Shown here: piece by piece, positions 54,082-63,423 of the stretch | Position numbering within the stretch: position 1 is the first letter of the stretch | How the letters are laid out: each line of letters starts with the position of its first letter | Assembly: GCF_000332455.1 (NCBI RefSeq) | Contig: NZ_AOGY02000069.1 | Span: 73,724-137,723 of the forward strand | DNA: 64,000 nucleotides | Reading direction: 5' to 3' | Source: Leptospira vanthielii serovar Holland str. Waz Holland = ATCC 700522 | GTDB taxonomy: Bacteria > Spirochaetota > Leptospiria > Leptospirales > Leptospiraceae | Position numbers and translations under genes: made by a program | Notes under the pieces: generated by a model | Database searches by the model: none | The model's input: only the letters and a program-made list of their open reading frames with translations | What the model was told of the DNA's origin: nothing

Positions 54082-56235
54082 TTACTGCACTGTGAAATTG
54101 TTTGTGACTCCTTGGTAGGCGCTAATGGCTCCCGTCCATCCCGACTTCCAATGGCCTCGGTGGCGGATGCGGTAGGTTCCCGATGGGAAGGAACTAGTTT
54201 TCCAAGAAACGTTGATTTTGGAATTGGCAACTCCGTCTCTTTGCCATCTGTAGGTAGTGGATGGATCATAATCCCGTGCCACCACAGTCCATGTGGATCC
54301 ATTTTGTTTTTCTACATCCACAAAGCTACTTCCGATGAGCATATTGTTTTTTGGATGTCCACCCCAGAATACGGCATTGACAGTAGCGCCACTGCTATAT
54401 GACGCAGAGGGTTGAGTGACAACACTTCCAAAACTCTTAAAGAGAGGAACATCATCAAATACAACGCCTGTTTGGAAAGTTGCTTGGTTGTTCGTTAGAT
54501 CCGCTGGTGTTGGACCCGCAGGAGAGGCACTTCCGTTTCGCATAGCACTCGCTAACTTCCCAAATTCTTGTTCATATCCAAAAAGTGTGTTTGGTCCAAA
54601 TTGAGTGGAAGCTCCTTCATACTGTTGGGAAGAGTATTCTTCTTTTGTTGTTAAATACGAAGTATAAGAATTGGAAAGCCCAGCAATCACAGTGTATTCG
54701 TTTTCTAATACATTTTTCACAAGAGAACGAAGCCTGCGTCCAGCCATTGTAGATACTTCCGCTGGAATCGCAAGGATCGCTAGGTTCCCAATTTTTATGA
54801 TCTGCATAGGGATCACCGGTGGTGTCCAAGGATTCCCATCGAAACTAGCAACCCCTGTAGGAATGAGGACAGGTTTTTCCGCATGGCAAAGTTTATATGC
54901 TTCACTTGTAGAAGCCGGCCAGAGAACCCCGAGAAAACCGCCAAGGAAACTAGACTTAAAGGCATCCGCCGTGTTTGTATTCCAATCCAAAGAATCAACA
55001 GTGGTTCCTTCGTCAAAAAAATCCATTGAGACTGCATTGTCTTCCACACTACCAGCAGAAAAGGAAGCTCCCATTCCCGCAGGACAAGTGGTAGTTCCTA
55101 CACTACTCACATAAAGATTAGAGAAGTTAACATAGGTATGACGGAAGTCCACAGAACCCGTCAATTGTGTGTTGGCACTTGAATAAAGAGACTGAGCTTT
55201 GTTGAATTGTTTTTCTCCGATGATGTTTTGACGAGCATAGTCGTTCACACCATCCGCTGGACCCCATAGGTTCGGAGTCACATCTCCTGCATTCGACTGA
55301 GCAAAGGCAGCCACAAAAGTTTGGTTTGCGGAATAATTAGCTCCTTTCGCCTTTTCAAATAAATAAGAAGCATAACCTTTGTTATCCCCTCCAATCAATT
55401 TGTTTGTTGGACCAACGTTTGTGGGGTGGACAGCAAACCAGTTTACCATTCCAAGTTCCCGACCATCGGCCGCAACCAGTTTCAATAGAGTCATGGTTTG
55501 GTCTACATTGGAAGAATAGTAACTTCTTTCTGCCGCTGGGTTTTTATCATAAGCAACGGCAGAACGGTTTTGACTCGCATCAGTGAGATTCCCTTGGTTG
55601 ATGTATACATTTCCGGGAACTAAATTTTGGTGAGCTAGTTTAATGGAACGATAGATTCCATCTACAATCACATCAAAGTTTTCTTTGATAAAACCAGCTG
55701 TTGTGGCGTTATATAAAAAATAATGAGAATATCCTCCAGGTCCACTATGAGTGTGAGTTGCAGAGAGGAGAACATTGGCCTGATTGTAATAAGGAGATAG
55801 TTCCGAATCCAATGCAATCTTTCGACTTACTGCTTGTTTGATGGATTGGAAAACCATTCCTAAGTCAGCGCTCACAAACACCACTCGTTTGGATTCGTCT
55901 CCAATGATATAGGCCCTTGACCAAAGGCGCATATAAATCCCTTCTGTTTTTTGCGCTGATTCGGCAAAACCCATCATACCTACTTCCGCTGCAGGACCTG
56001 TGATGTCATAAATCCCAGCACCAACAAGATAAGGGGAGGAACCGAGTGATGGTGCGACGGCACGACTCACACTAGTTGTGCTCACTGAATCAGAACTAGC
56101 GGTGTCGGAAGCAGCAGAGCTCACGAGACCGAGGATGGGTGACGGGGACGATTTCTGGTCTGAACAAGTCAAAACCAGAAAACAACAAACAATGGTTAAA
56201 CCCAAGTGCACTCGGGAATCTCTTTTGGAATTCAT
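54082..56235 (-). CDS. neutral ceramidase, lipoprotein
   Basis: 717 residues. It hydrolyses the amide bond of ceramide to sphingosine and fatty acid. A lipoprotein signal ends at FLVLTC (Cys24), followed by a Ser/Thr-rich linker (about 30-65), so the enzyme is held on a membrane surface. The neutral-ceramidase domain begins at about 70 (VGAGIYDITGPAAEVGMMGFA) and shows the zinc-site block SATHTHSGPGGYS (His161, His163) and the active-site block AFAQSNAGDVTPNLWG near 310, with the Ser nucleophile. A C-terminal Ig-like domain (about 590-717) closes the protein, as in other members. A good ribosome binding site (GGAGAGAG) precedes the ATG. It is divergent from an endoglycoceramidase, so both probably attack glycosphingolipids in turn. 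Confidence 0.9.
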   Translation of the reverse strand: MNSKRDSRVHLGLTIVCCFLVLTCSDQKSSPSPILGLVSSAASDTASSDSVSTTSVSRAVAPSLGSSPYLVGAGIYDITGPAAEVGMMGFAESAQKTEGIYMRLWSRAYIIGDESKRVVFVSADLGMVFQSIKQAVSRKIALDSELSPYYNQANVLLSATHTHSGPGGYSHYFLYNATTAGFIKENFDVIVDGIYRSIKLAHQNLVPGNVYINQGNLTDASQNRSAVAYDKNPAAERSYYSSNVDQTMTLLKLVAADGRELGMVNWFAVHPTNVGPTNKLIGGDNKGYASYLFEKAKGANYSANQTFVAAFAQSNAGDVTPNLWGPADGVNDYARQNIIGEKQFNKAQSLYSSANTQLTGSVDFRHTYVNFSNLYVSSVGTTTCPAGMGASFSAGSVEDNAVSMDFFDEGTTVDSLDWNTNTADAFKSSFLGGFLGVLWPASTSEAYKLCHAEKPVLIPTGVASFDGNPWTPPVIPMQIIKIGNLAILAIPAEVSTMAGRRLRSLVKNVLENEYTVIAGLSNSYTSYLTTKEEYSSQQYEGASTQFGPNTLFGYEQEFGKLASAMRNGSASPAGPTPADLTNNQATFQTGVVFDDVPLFKSFGSVVTQPSASYSSGATVNAVFWGGHPKNNMLIGSSFVDVEKQNGSTWTVVARDYDPSTTYRWQRDGVANSKINVSWKTSSFPSGTYRIRHRGHWKSGWTGAISAYQGVTNNFTVQ

Positions 56236-56284
56236 ATATTCTCTCTCCGAATCTAAATTTCTAAATGAAATCTTTTTCGCATTT

Positions 56285-56303
56285 ATCCCCGGGCCGGGGG
56301 GAT
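56285..56303. promoter_or_regulatory. G+C-rich hairpin in the ceramidase leader
   Basis: ATCCCC and GGGGAT pair around GGGCCGG, about 50 bases upstream of the ceramidase ATG. It is out of keeping with the A+T-rich setting and could be a leader hairpin or protein site. Confidence 0.35.
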
Positions 56304-56366
56304 TTAATTCAGGCCAAATTCGAACATGAGTCTAAACGGTGTTAAAAATATGGCAACAAAAATAAT

Positions 56367-56378
56367 CGACAGATGTCG
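56367..56378. promoter_or_regulatory. candidate operator A (CGACA-GA-TGTCG)
   Basis: Perfect 5-base arms. The flanks AAT and G match those of operator B at 56579, giving a shared AATCGACA-NN-TGTCGG. It lies 131 bases upstream of the ceramidase start. Probably binds the same regulator as operator B. Confidence 0.55.
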
Positions 56379-56578
56379 GTTTTTATAGACCAGCGTTCAG
56401 AATTTCACTACAAAAGGAGCGTGACTACCCTAAAGAATTCCACGGATTCTGACAAAATGGACCTTTCTTCTGGAAGGAGTCGCGGAAAAACGCATCCTTA
56501 CATCAGAACAAAACAGATCCTCCCTTCTATTTTTAAACGTGAATCCATATTTATGGAAATTTGATGGCATTTTTTAAT

Positions 56579-56590
56579 CGACAATTGTCG
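56579..56590. promoter_or_regulatory. candidate operator B (CGACAATTGTCG)
   Basis: A fully palindromic 12-mer, 59 bases upstream of the endoglycoceramidase start at 56650. The same arms and flanks as operator A occur 201 bases away. Confidence 0.6.
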
Positions 56591-56649
56591 GCTAGTATGA
56601 CCCAAGTGGCCAGAGTTCCTTTTCCCAAGGAATGCGAAAGAGAGGATCT

Positions 56650-58752
56650 ATGAAATCAAAAGGAAAATCCCAAACCTTCTATGGGGCTGTCACCACAGTC
56701 CTATTGTCTATTGTATCTTGTGCTCCCACAAAGGATTCACAACCTGCAGCCCTTGCCCTCCTCCTACCCAGTGCCAGCGTTGTTTCAGAATCAAGTGGCC
56801 CCGGAACGAGTCTTTCCACAAGGTCTCTAGTGACAGCCAGCTCCCTTCATAGTTTGGATTATAGTCTTAGCTCAAACGATAGGGAGATTTTGATTTCTGA
56901 AAAAACAAACAACCAATTCACAGACCAGATCTTTGTAGATGGGCTCGGCCGCGAAGTTTCTTTCCGAGGTTTTAATATCTCCGGAAATATGAAACTAGCA
57001 CAACACGGATTTAAACCTTTTGTGAATGATTCTGATGCTGAGATCGCTCTTACAAGACTTGGCAAAACCACAGGATCCAATCTCATTCGTTTTACTATCG
57101 CCTGGGAAGGAGTCCATCCGGGAGTTGATACCATTGATTATTCTTATTTAGATGCCGTCATCGCTCAGATGAAAAAAGCGACCGCCAAACGAATGTATAT
57201 CCTTCTTGACTACCACCAAGATTTGTTCTCTCGCCATCTCTTTAATAAAAACTCTTGGCATACAGGAAATGGTGCTCCTGCTTGGATCACCAAAGGAGGA
57301 AGTTATCCTACGGAATACTGCGGATTTATTTGTGCCAGTTGGAGCCAAAATAATCTAACCAACGAAGCCGTCCGCCGGGCTTTTCGCAATTTCTGGAACA
57401 ACGCCCCGCTTTCGACAACCCAAGGAACAAGGAATATGCAAACAGAGTTCCTCTGGCAAATTGCAAAAGCGACTTCCTATATTCGAGAAAATTTAACCGC
57501 AGAAGAGTTTTCCTATGTTTTGGGACTTGATCCTTTCAACGAACCTGTAGATGGGGGAATGGAAGGACTAACACCCGCTCAGTGGGACAACCAAAAACTT
57601 TGGCCTATGTACAAAAAAATACGAACCATCCTCAACCAAAATGGATGGGAAAACAAATGGGTATTTGCAGAACCTTTGGTATTTTGGAATACAAACATTG
57701 GTTCGGCGATAGCCCCAGCCACAGGTGGTGGCCATTTACTCACTCCCCCTGGCCCCGGTTTTGTATTTAACTCTCACTTCTATGATGCAGGCCGAATGGG
57801 TACTGACCTGACTGGAATTGATAATGCAACGTATTTTAAGTATTTAGATGAAATCAGAAAGGAATCTAGGTTTTTAAAAATCCCAGTTTTCTTAAGCGAA
57901 TTTGGAATGTGGCTGAAAGGAACGGGTGCCAAAGATACAGCCAGAATGATTAGTGCTGTTTACCAAGCCATGGAAGTATCCGATGGAAACCAAAGTTCGA
58001 AATCTAGGTTTGCTGATTTTTATAATCCCATTGTTTCAGGAACCCAGTGGCATTGGGATTATTATTACAACAACCATGCTGAGTACATGAATGGAAATCC
58101 TTCTAAACTCGTTACAACCAAAGATGCATGGAATGAAGAAGACTTCTCTGTTGTAGGAAATTATGGAACTAGTTTTAATTTAGATGAACGTGTGGTGGCT
58201 CGTGCTTACTTTCGAAAGTCTCAAGGCCGCGTGATGAGTACTCACTACAATACAGTGGGATCTGATACTTGGAATAAAGTGTTTTCTTGGGCGGCCATCA
58301 AACCTGGAAATACGGAAACCAAATACTTTGGTGACAAAAGGTTCCAACTCCTGATTTGGAAGGGAAGGTTTTCCGATGCACCTACAGAAGTCTATCTACC
58401 TTCTCATTTTGATCCCACAAAGACCATTCTGATTTCTGAAAAAAGAATTTATAACCAAGGCCTACCAAATTCACCAAACCAAGAACCAAACGAAGCCATT
58501 AGCGTTCCTGACAGAAATCGGGATGTTGGTTCGGGAAATATTGTCCATATTTGGGACGACTTGGATCTAGAGGAAAATCCAAACTCTTCTTACCATTATG
58601 TTTTGATTGTGGATGGCAACGGCAGTTCCTATTCAGCGCAAACCCTCCAAGAGATCCAATCCAAATTAAACACAAGGATTCTCTTGGAAGAAAAAAGTCC
58701 GCTGTATTTTACCGGGAAAATGACCTACAGTGGGTATCCCACCGAACAGTGA
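56650..58752 (+). CDS. endoglycoceramidase, GH5 lipoprotein
   Basis: 700 residues from ATG 56650, with ribosome binding site AGAGG upstream; an in-frame ATG at 56632 has none. A lipoprotein signal ends at LSIVSC (Cys24), with a Ser-rich linker to about 75. The GH5 barrel starts near 95 and has the acid/base Glu in LDPFNEPVDGG (Glu298) and the nucleophile Glu in FLSEFGMW (Glu417), plus the family's FRGFNISGNMK and YHQDLFSR segments. A C-terminal beta-sandwich follows (about 500-700), as in endoglycoceramidases. The enzyme cuts between the glycan and ceramide of glycosphingolipids. With the divergent ceramidase this gives sugar, fatty acid and sphingosine. Related GH5 glucosylceramidases are the main alternative. 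Confidence 0.87.
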   Translation: MKSKGKSQTFYGAVTTVLLSIVSCAPTKDSQPAALALLLPSASVVSESSGPGTSLSTRSLVTASSLHSLDYSLSSNDREILISEKTNNQFTDQIFVDGLGREVSFRGFNISGNMKLAQHGFKPFVNDSDAEIALTRLGKTTGSNLIRFTIAWEGVHPGVDTIDYSYLDAVIAQMKKATAKRMYILLDYHQDLFSRHLFNKNSWHTGNGAPAWITKGGSYPTEYCGFICASWSQNNLTNEAVRRAFRNFWNNAPLSTTQGTRNMQTEFLWQIAKATSYIRENLTAEEFSYVLGLDPFNEPVDGGMEGLTPAQWDNQKLWPMYKKIRTILNQNGWENKWVFAEPLVFWNTNIGSAIAPATGGGHLLTPPGPGFVFNSHFYDAGRMGTDLTGIDNATYFKYLDEIRKESRFLKIPVFLSEFGMWLKGTGAKDTARMISAVYQAMEVSDGNQSSKSRFADFYNPIVSGTQWHWDYYYNNHAEYMNGNPSKLVTTKDAWNEEDFSVVGNYGTSFNLDERVVARAYFRKSQGRVMSTHYNTVGSDTWNKVFSWAAIKPGNTETKYFGDKRFQLLIWKGRFSDAPTEVYLPSHFDPTKTILISEKRIYNQGLPNSPNQEPNEAISVPDRNRDVGSGNIVHIWDDLDLEENPNSSYHYVLIVDGNGSSYSAQTLQEIQSKLNTRILLEEKSPLYFTGKMTYSGYPTEQ

Positions 58753-59589
58753 CTAAATGGCTTTCTCGGGTAGTTTCCAAATTCCAGTTTCGGCGGTTTC
58801 CTTCACATAAGTCCGAAAGTCTTTTGGTTTTCTACCCAGAGCCAATTCCAAATCCTTGACTACCGATTCATTACGGCCGTCAAGGACAGTGCGAAATAGA
58901 TAGTTTATGAGCCAAGTGGTGTCTTCTGGAAGTCCCCATTCTTTTAAGGTTTGGATGTAATCATCTAACGGCAATTCTTCGAAGGGAATGATTTGGTTGG
59001 TAACTTCTGCTATGGTTTGGAAGGCATCTTTGAAATTCCAAAGTTCAGGGCCAGTCAATTCATACAAACGGTTGCGATGTTTGTCTGTAATGAGTGACTC
59101 GAAAGCAAGATCGGCAAGGTCATCTAGATCCACAAACGGTTCGCTTGCGCTCACCCGAGGAAACAAAACAGGTCCTCCTAAGATCTGATCCAAAAACATT
59201 CCTTCACTGAAATTTTGGAAAAACCAACTCGCTCTTAAAATTGTCCATTCCAAACCGGAATTTTGTACCACTTGTTCACAGGCTCTCGCTTCGGGTTCTC
59301 CCCTTCCTGATAACAATACCAATCGTTTCACTTGGTTTTTTTTACAAACATCCACTAACTGCTGTATGGATGCGAGAGAAGATGGGACCGCTAAGTCCGG
59401 TTGAAAGCTGATATAAACTTGGGTCACTCCTTGAATGACAGATTCCCAATTTTCTGGTTTCAGCCAATCAAAGGAGGGCTTAGCGTTTCTTGATCCCAAT
59501 CGAACAGGATAATCCAATTGTTTCAATCTGGATAGGATTCTAAATCCAGTTTTTCCGCTGGATCCAATGATGAGTGTAAATGGTTTCAT
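58753..59589 (-). CDS. NmrA-like NAD(P)-binding protein
   Basis: 278 residues from ATG 59587-59589, which places the Rossmann loop at the front (TLIIGSSGKTGFRILSRL). The protein belongs to the atypical short-chain dehydrogenases (NmrA/HSCARG-like), with YISFQPD and RLVLLSGRGEPEA strands and the typical ELTGPELWNFKDAF C-terminal block. No catalytic Tyr-x3-Lys is seen, so it may be an NADPH sensor or a reductase of azo/quinone type. It converges on the endoglycoceramidase gene with no gap between the stops. It is 54 bases downstream of the AraC gene, in the same direction, and may be its target. Confidence 0.82.
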   Translation of the reverse strand: MKPFTLIIGSSGKTGFRILSRLKQLDYPVRLGSRNAKPSFDWLKPENWESVIQGVTQVYISFQPDLAVPSSLASIQQLVDVCKKNQVKRLVLLSGRGEPEARACEQVVQNSGLEWTILRASWFFQNFSEGMFLDQILGGPVLFPRVSASEPFVDLDDLADLAFESLITDKHRNRLYELTGPELWNFKDAFQTIAEVTNQIIPFEELPLDDYIQTLKEWGLPEDTTWLINYLFRTVLDGRNESVVKDLELALGRKPKDFRTYVKETAETGIWKLPEKAI

Positions 59590-59643
59590 ACCATTCAGAA
59601 TACAGGAAACTGTATTATAAAAATTGAACAAACCCGACAGAGT

Positions 59644-60417
59644 TTAAATTTTTTCGCGAAACCGAAATGGTCTTTGTTTGGTAAAGGTTTTGAATTGGCG
59701 AATGAAATGTGACTGGTCTGCATATCCACTGGCATAGGCAACATCGGTCAATTTAGACTTACTTACATCGTTTAACTCGTATAAGCTGGCTTGGAACCGA
59801 ATGATGGTGGAAAATTGTTTGGGTGTAAGCCCCACATAATTTTGGAACCGCCTTTGTAAGGTCCTTTCCGAAAGTCCATGTTTTTTGGATAACTTTGCAA
59901 TTTCACAATTTCCTTTGAGATCCAAAATCTCTTCCAAACAAGCATGTAAAATCAGATCTGGTTGAAACTTTTCTCCTTTTTTTAAAATAAAATCAATAAG
60001 TGCTTCTGCGGCTAAGGAAGAAGATTTACTATCTATCGCCAATTTAAAGTTAGGTTCCAAAACCCAATCTGAATAGGGAATGGTCCAACAAGAATTGGTA
60101 AGTTCCACTACTGGAATTTTTAAGGTTTCTTCTACGACTGCAGGAAAAAGTTGTGCCATCACAAAGAAAAACGGGCCTTCGATCTGAATGCGAATGGGTT
60201 CGATGGTTTGTCCATAAACAAAAACAGGATCCATCACTTTAGATTCTGAACCAACAAATACAGTCACTGGATGTTCAGAATGAAAAAATACAATTCCAGG
60301 AAAACCATCTGCATAAAATGGGAGATTCTTTGTTTCCTTAGTATCTGATTCAAATACAAATACTGAATGGATGAGTTTTTTATGATCAGGTTTTAGATTG
60401 GGTTGGGATACTTTCAT
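59644..60417 (-). CDS. AraC-family transcriptional regulator
   Basis: 257 residues. The N-terminal part (about 10-150) is a ligand-binding beta domain of the AraC/DUF6597 type, with FYADGFPGIVFFHSEHP. The C-terminal double helix-turn-helix spans about 175-255 (LSKKHGLSERTLQRRFQNYVGLTPKQF, then LTDVAYASGYADQSHFIRQFK). It activates or represses in response to an unknown ligand. It is followed by the NmrA-like gene in the same direction, so the pair may be one unit, and the divergent luciferase-like gene starts 230 bases away. Confidence 0.87.
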   Translation of the reverse strand: MKVSQPNLKPDHKKLIHSVFVFESDTKETKNLPFYADGFPGIVFFHSEHPVTVFVGSESKVMDPVFVYGQTIEPIRIQIEGPFFFVMAQLFPAVVEETLKIPVVELTNSCWTIPYSDWVLEPNFKLAIDSKSSSLAAEALIDFILKKGEKFQPDLILHACLEEILDLKGNCEIAKLSKKHGLSERTLQRRFQNYVGLTPKQFSTIIRFQASLYELNDVSKSKLTDVAYASGYADQSHFIRQFKTFTKQRPFRFREKI

Positions 60418-60647
60418 ATCATACTATGGGTATTGTCGTTTCATTCATCTACCAATCGGGAAAATCAGAAAAAAATCCATGAATGTCCTTAGACTATTCT
60501 TTTTCATCCTTAGGTAAATTTTTCTCTCCAAAATCTTTAATAGTTTTTGAGCCAACATAACAAGTGTATGTAATTTTTAAATATAAATCGTGAATTTAAA
60601 TTTTTACCCATTTACACGTGAGAGGCGAAAAAGGGAATGTGTTCTTA

Positions 60648-61634
60648 ATGGTGCAGTTATCAATTCTCGATCTAGTTTTTATCAACGAAGGCGATGGTCC
60701 AAGTATCGCTCTGGCAAATTCTGTGCGAGTCGCAAAGGAAGCAGAAGCCTTAGGTTACCACCGCATTTGGGTAGCAGAACATCATAACTTTCCCTCCATT
60801 GCCAGTGCCGCTACCTCTGTAGTGATTGGTCACTTAGCAGCACATACAAAATCCATTCGGATTGGAGCTGGTGGGATCATGTTGCCTAACCATTCTCCCC
60901 TTGTCATTGCAGAACAATTCGGAACCTTAGAAAGTTTGTATCCCGGAAGGATTGATTTGGGACTTGGAAGAGCTCCTGGAACCGACCAACTCACCTTACG
61001 TGCGTTACGACGTGACCCTATGAGTTCGCAACATTTCCCCGAAGACGTGAAGGAACTCCTCACATATTTTGAAGAAGATCATAACCAATTACAAGTTCGC
61101 GCGATTCCTGGAATGGGGACTCATGTTCCCGTTTGGATTTTGGGATCTAGTTTATTTGGTGCACAACTTGCTGCGATGCTTGGCCTTCCTTATGCCTTTG
61201 CTTCTCATTTTGCACCGGGAGCCTTAATGGAGGCCATTTCCATTTACCGAAAACAATTTAGGCCTTCTAAGTATTTGGACAAACCTTATGTGATGGTGGG
61301 TGTGAATGTCATTGCCGCCGAAACTGACATAGAAGCAAAATTTCTATTTACCAGCTCCCAACAGTCCTTCACTCGAATCTTAAGAAATAGCCGAGGAACC
61401 TTTCCCCCACCAATTGAGGATATAAACTCGTATTGGACAGAACAAGAAAAGGGAATCGCCTCACAAATGTTATCCTATTCAGTTGTGGGTTCTGCTGATA
61501 CTGTAAAAGCAGGGATCACCAAGGTTTTGGAAGAAACAAAGGCCGATGAGCTAATGACAGTAACTTCTGTTTACGATACTGATGCCAAAATTCGGTCCCT
61601 AGAAATTTTAGCAAACTTAAAGATCCAAACATAG
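60648..61634 (+). CDS. LLM-class flavin-dependent oxidoreductase
   Basis: 328 residues from ATG 60648; the frame is open 10 codons further, but an AAGGGA ribosome binding site and the VQLSILDL start favour this codon. It has the luciferase-like monooxygenase fold: [30 protein letters not shown] and [17 protein letters not shown] are signature blocks of the one-domain, MsuD/YhbW-like group. It uses FMN or F420-like cofactor to oxidise or reduce an unknown substrate. The AraC gene is divergent and may control it. No flavin reductase partner is seen nearby. Confidence 0.88.
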   Translation: MVQLSILDLVFINEGDGPSIALANSVRVAKEAEALGYHRIWVAEHHNFPSIASAATSVVIGHLAAHTKSIRIGAGGIMLPNHSPLVIAEQFGTLESLYPGRIDLGLGRAPGTDQLTLRALRRDPMSSQHFPEDVKELLTYFEEDHNQLQVRAIPGMGTHVPVWILGSSLFGAQLAAMLGLPYAFASHFAPGALMEAISIYRKQFRPSKYLDKPYVMVGVNVIAAETDIEAKFLFTSSQQSFTRILRNSRGTFPPPIEDINSYWTEQEKGIASQMLSYSVVGSADTVKAGITKVLEETKADELMTVTSVYDTDAKIRSLEILANLKIQT

Positions 61635-61754
61635 ATTGTGAAAAGTTTAGAGAAATTCTTTTCGATCACCGAGGTTTTTTATAGGATAGTCGAATACGAT
61701 GGAACTTTTAGTAAAAGATCTGGGTCGTATGCCTAGATTCTTTTGGAGGATCCT

Positions 61755-62783
61755 ATGAAACTTAGATCCCAATTTCTTGTTGTTTTGCCCTTGGTATTAC
61801 TTATTTTTACCACAGAATCTTGTTCGCGGGGTTGGTTACGCACAAAAATCAGAGAACGGTTCCAAAAAAGGATGGAAGAAAAACCAGCTCCCATTGCCTC
61901 TTCTGACCTAACGAAAAAAATCGAAGCACCAGGCGATTACACATTCACATTCTCTCATGGAGACATCCCTCGTTATTATAAAGTCCATGTTCCTAAATCT
62001 TATTCCATAAACAAACCGACCCCCCTTCTTCTCGTATTTCATGGGGGTGGTGGTGATATGGAAATCCAATCCAACGAAGAATACTATCACCAGATTTCTA
62101 AATCAGAAGAGAATGGCCATATCACTATCTTCCCGAATGGATATAGCAAATACAAATCCGGAAAAATTGCCACTTGGAATGCAGGCAACTGTTGCGCTGA
62201 GGCACGTGATAAAAAGATAGATGATGTTGGGTATGTGAAAGAAATTTTGAATCATGCCACAAAACAACTGCAAATCGACAAATCCAAAGTATACTCTACA
62301 GGTATGTCCAATGGGGCTATGATGTCCTACCGCCTAGCTTGTGAAATGACAGACCAATTGGCTGCCATCACTGCGGTTGCAGGAACAGATAACACGGTCG
62401 CTTGTAGTCCCACAAAACCAATTTCTGTATTACATATCCATGCCAAAGACGATGATAAAGTATTATTCTATGGGGGATCTGGATCTAGTTTCAAAGATAA
62501 GTCACTCGTAACAGATTTTGTGTCTGTACCGAAATCTATTTCCAAGTGGGTAAAATTTAATGAGTGTAATCCAACACCCAAACGAGTATTAGAAGCAGAA
62601 GATGTCACATGTGATGAATATAGTGAATGCAAAGATGGTGTGAAGGTAAAACTTTGTGTTACGGAATCAGGAGGACATTCATGGCCCGGTGGCAAAAAAC
62701 CCTCACTATTCTTTGGTGGTGCGTCCCCTTCACAAGCAATCAAAGCCAATGATGTTATGTGGAATTTTTTTTCAGATAAGTAA
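61755..62783 (+). CDS. PHB-depolymerase-like esterase, lipoprotein
   Basis: 342 residues from ATG 61755 with a strong ribosome binding site (GGAGGA). A lipoprotein signal ends at TTESC (Cys about 19). The alpha/beta-hydrolase domain (about 55-342) has HGGGGDMEIQS (oxyanion), the nucleophile GMSNGAMMSY and GGHSWPGGK with the catalytic His. WNAGNCCAEARDK is a typical block of the feruloyl-esterase/PHB-depolymerase (LpqC) family. It acts on an ester polymer or acetylated/feruloyl sugar outside the cytoplasm. Which one cannot be told. Like the ceramidase and endoglycoceramidase, it shows a surface-attached degradative life. Confidence 0.85.
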   Translation: MKLRSQFLVVLPLVLLIFTTESCSRGWLRTKIRERFQKRMEEKPAPIASSDLTKKIEAPGDYTFTFSHGDIPRYYKVHVPKSYSINKPTPLLLVFHGGGGDMEIQSNEEYYHQISKSEENGHITIFPNGYSKYKSGKIATWNAGNCCAEARDKKIDDVGYVKEILNHATKQLQIDKSKVYSTGMSNGAMMSYRLACEMTDQLAAITAVAGTDNTVACSPTKPISVLHIHAKDDDKVLFYGGSGSSFKDKSLVTDFVSVPKSISKWVKFNECNPTPKRVLEAEDVTCDEYSECKDGVKVKLCVTESGGHSWPGGKKPSLFFGGASPSQAIKANDVMWNFFSDK

Positions 62784-62793
62784 TTAGAATAAA

Positions 62794-62824
62794 AATTAGT
62801 GTGGTAATTAACAGCACACTAATT
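62794..62824 (-). terminator. hairpin terminator of the HxlR gene
   Basis: AATTAGTGTG and CACACTAATT pair perfectly (10 bases) around an 11-base loop. On the minus strand it is followed by TTTTTATT, so it mainly ends the HxlR gene. It could also slow the convergent esterase transcript. Confidence 0.7.
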
Positions 62825-62834
62825 GATAAAAAAA

Positions 62835-63251
62835 TTAAACACGATTGGTTTGCAGATTCTTTGACATCAATTTTACAAACACTTCTTTATCCTTTTTTAC
62901 CTTTTTTAACTTTGTTTTTATATCTTTCGGAATCTCAAAATACTTTTCAGCCCAAATATAAATTTCGATAAATACAGGCATCAAATCGATGCCTTTTTGT
63001 GTTAATTTATATATAACTTTCACCTTGTTGTCTGGATGGCTTGATTTTTCGATGAGACCACCTTCTTCCAACGACTGAAGCCTGGATGCGAGAATATTCG
63101 TAGCAATTCCTTCCGGCGACTTCAGGAAATCTCCGTAGCTAGATTTGTTTGAAAAAATAATATCTCGAATGATGAGAAGCGACCATTTATCACCCCAAAT
63201 ATCAAGGGCGCAGCTAATCGGACAATCTGACCTTTTTTGATTCACTGGCAT
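62835..63251 (-). CDS. HxlR-family transcriptional regulator
   Basis: 138 residues of the HxlR winged-helix family, which often answer to redox or electrophile signals through a Cys near the N-terminus. Here Cys10 and Cys14 lie in RSDCPISCALDIWGDKWSLLIIRD, which is the family signature. The winged helix covers about 15-100, with RLQSLEEGGLIEKSSHPDNKVKVIYKLT as its wing. The C-terminal tail is lysine-rich. The divergent gene is a truncated short-chain dehydrogenase, and a large nested palindrome lies between the two. HxlR members commonly control such a divergent oxidoreductase, so the pair was probably a working switch before the insertion. Confidence 0.88.
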   Translation of the reverse strand: MPVNQKRSDCPISCALDIWGDKWSLLIIRDIIFSNKSSYGDFLKSPEGIATNILASRLQSLEEGGLIEKSSHPDNKVKVIYKLTQKGIDLMPVFIEIYIWAEKYFEIPKDIKTKLKKVKKDKEVFVKLMSKNLQTNRV

Positions 63252-63268
63252 AAATTCATTTTATTAAA

Positions 63269-63324
63269 TTACTTGCAAAAAACAAGTAATTTAATTTCAT
63301 ATTACTTGTTTTTTGCAAGTAATA
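63269..63324. promoter_or_regulatory. nested palindrome between HxlR and SDR genes
   Basis: Two 23-base units (63269-63291 and 63302-63324) are exact reverse complements of each other, separated by 10 bases. Each unit is itself an inverted repeat (ATTACTTG, 7-base spacer, CAAGTAAT). The whole gives four equal half-sites in one 56-base region, 18 bases from the HxlR start. A double operator for HxlR dimers is the simplest reading. Confidence 0.7.
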
Positions 63325-63423
63325 TGAGTCAAAGAATACGGAAGTAGAAAATTCTGGGAATGTTCTTTAAAGCCAAAAATTGCCTACTACTACAAAATTT
63401 TGATAGAACACGAGACAAAAACA

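Larger units (their letters stand above)
56236..56649. other. regulatory region between ceramidase and endoglycoceramidase
   Basis: 414 bases with no convincing gene, between two divergent lipoprotein enzymes. It holds two copies of AATCGACA-NN-TGTCGG palindromes (56367 and 56579), one nearer to each gene, and a G+C-rich hairpin at 56285-56303 in the ceramidase leader. A frame across 56373-56564 looks non-coding. Confidence 0.55.
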
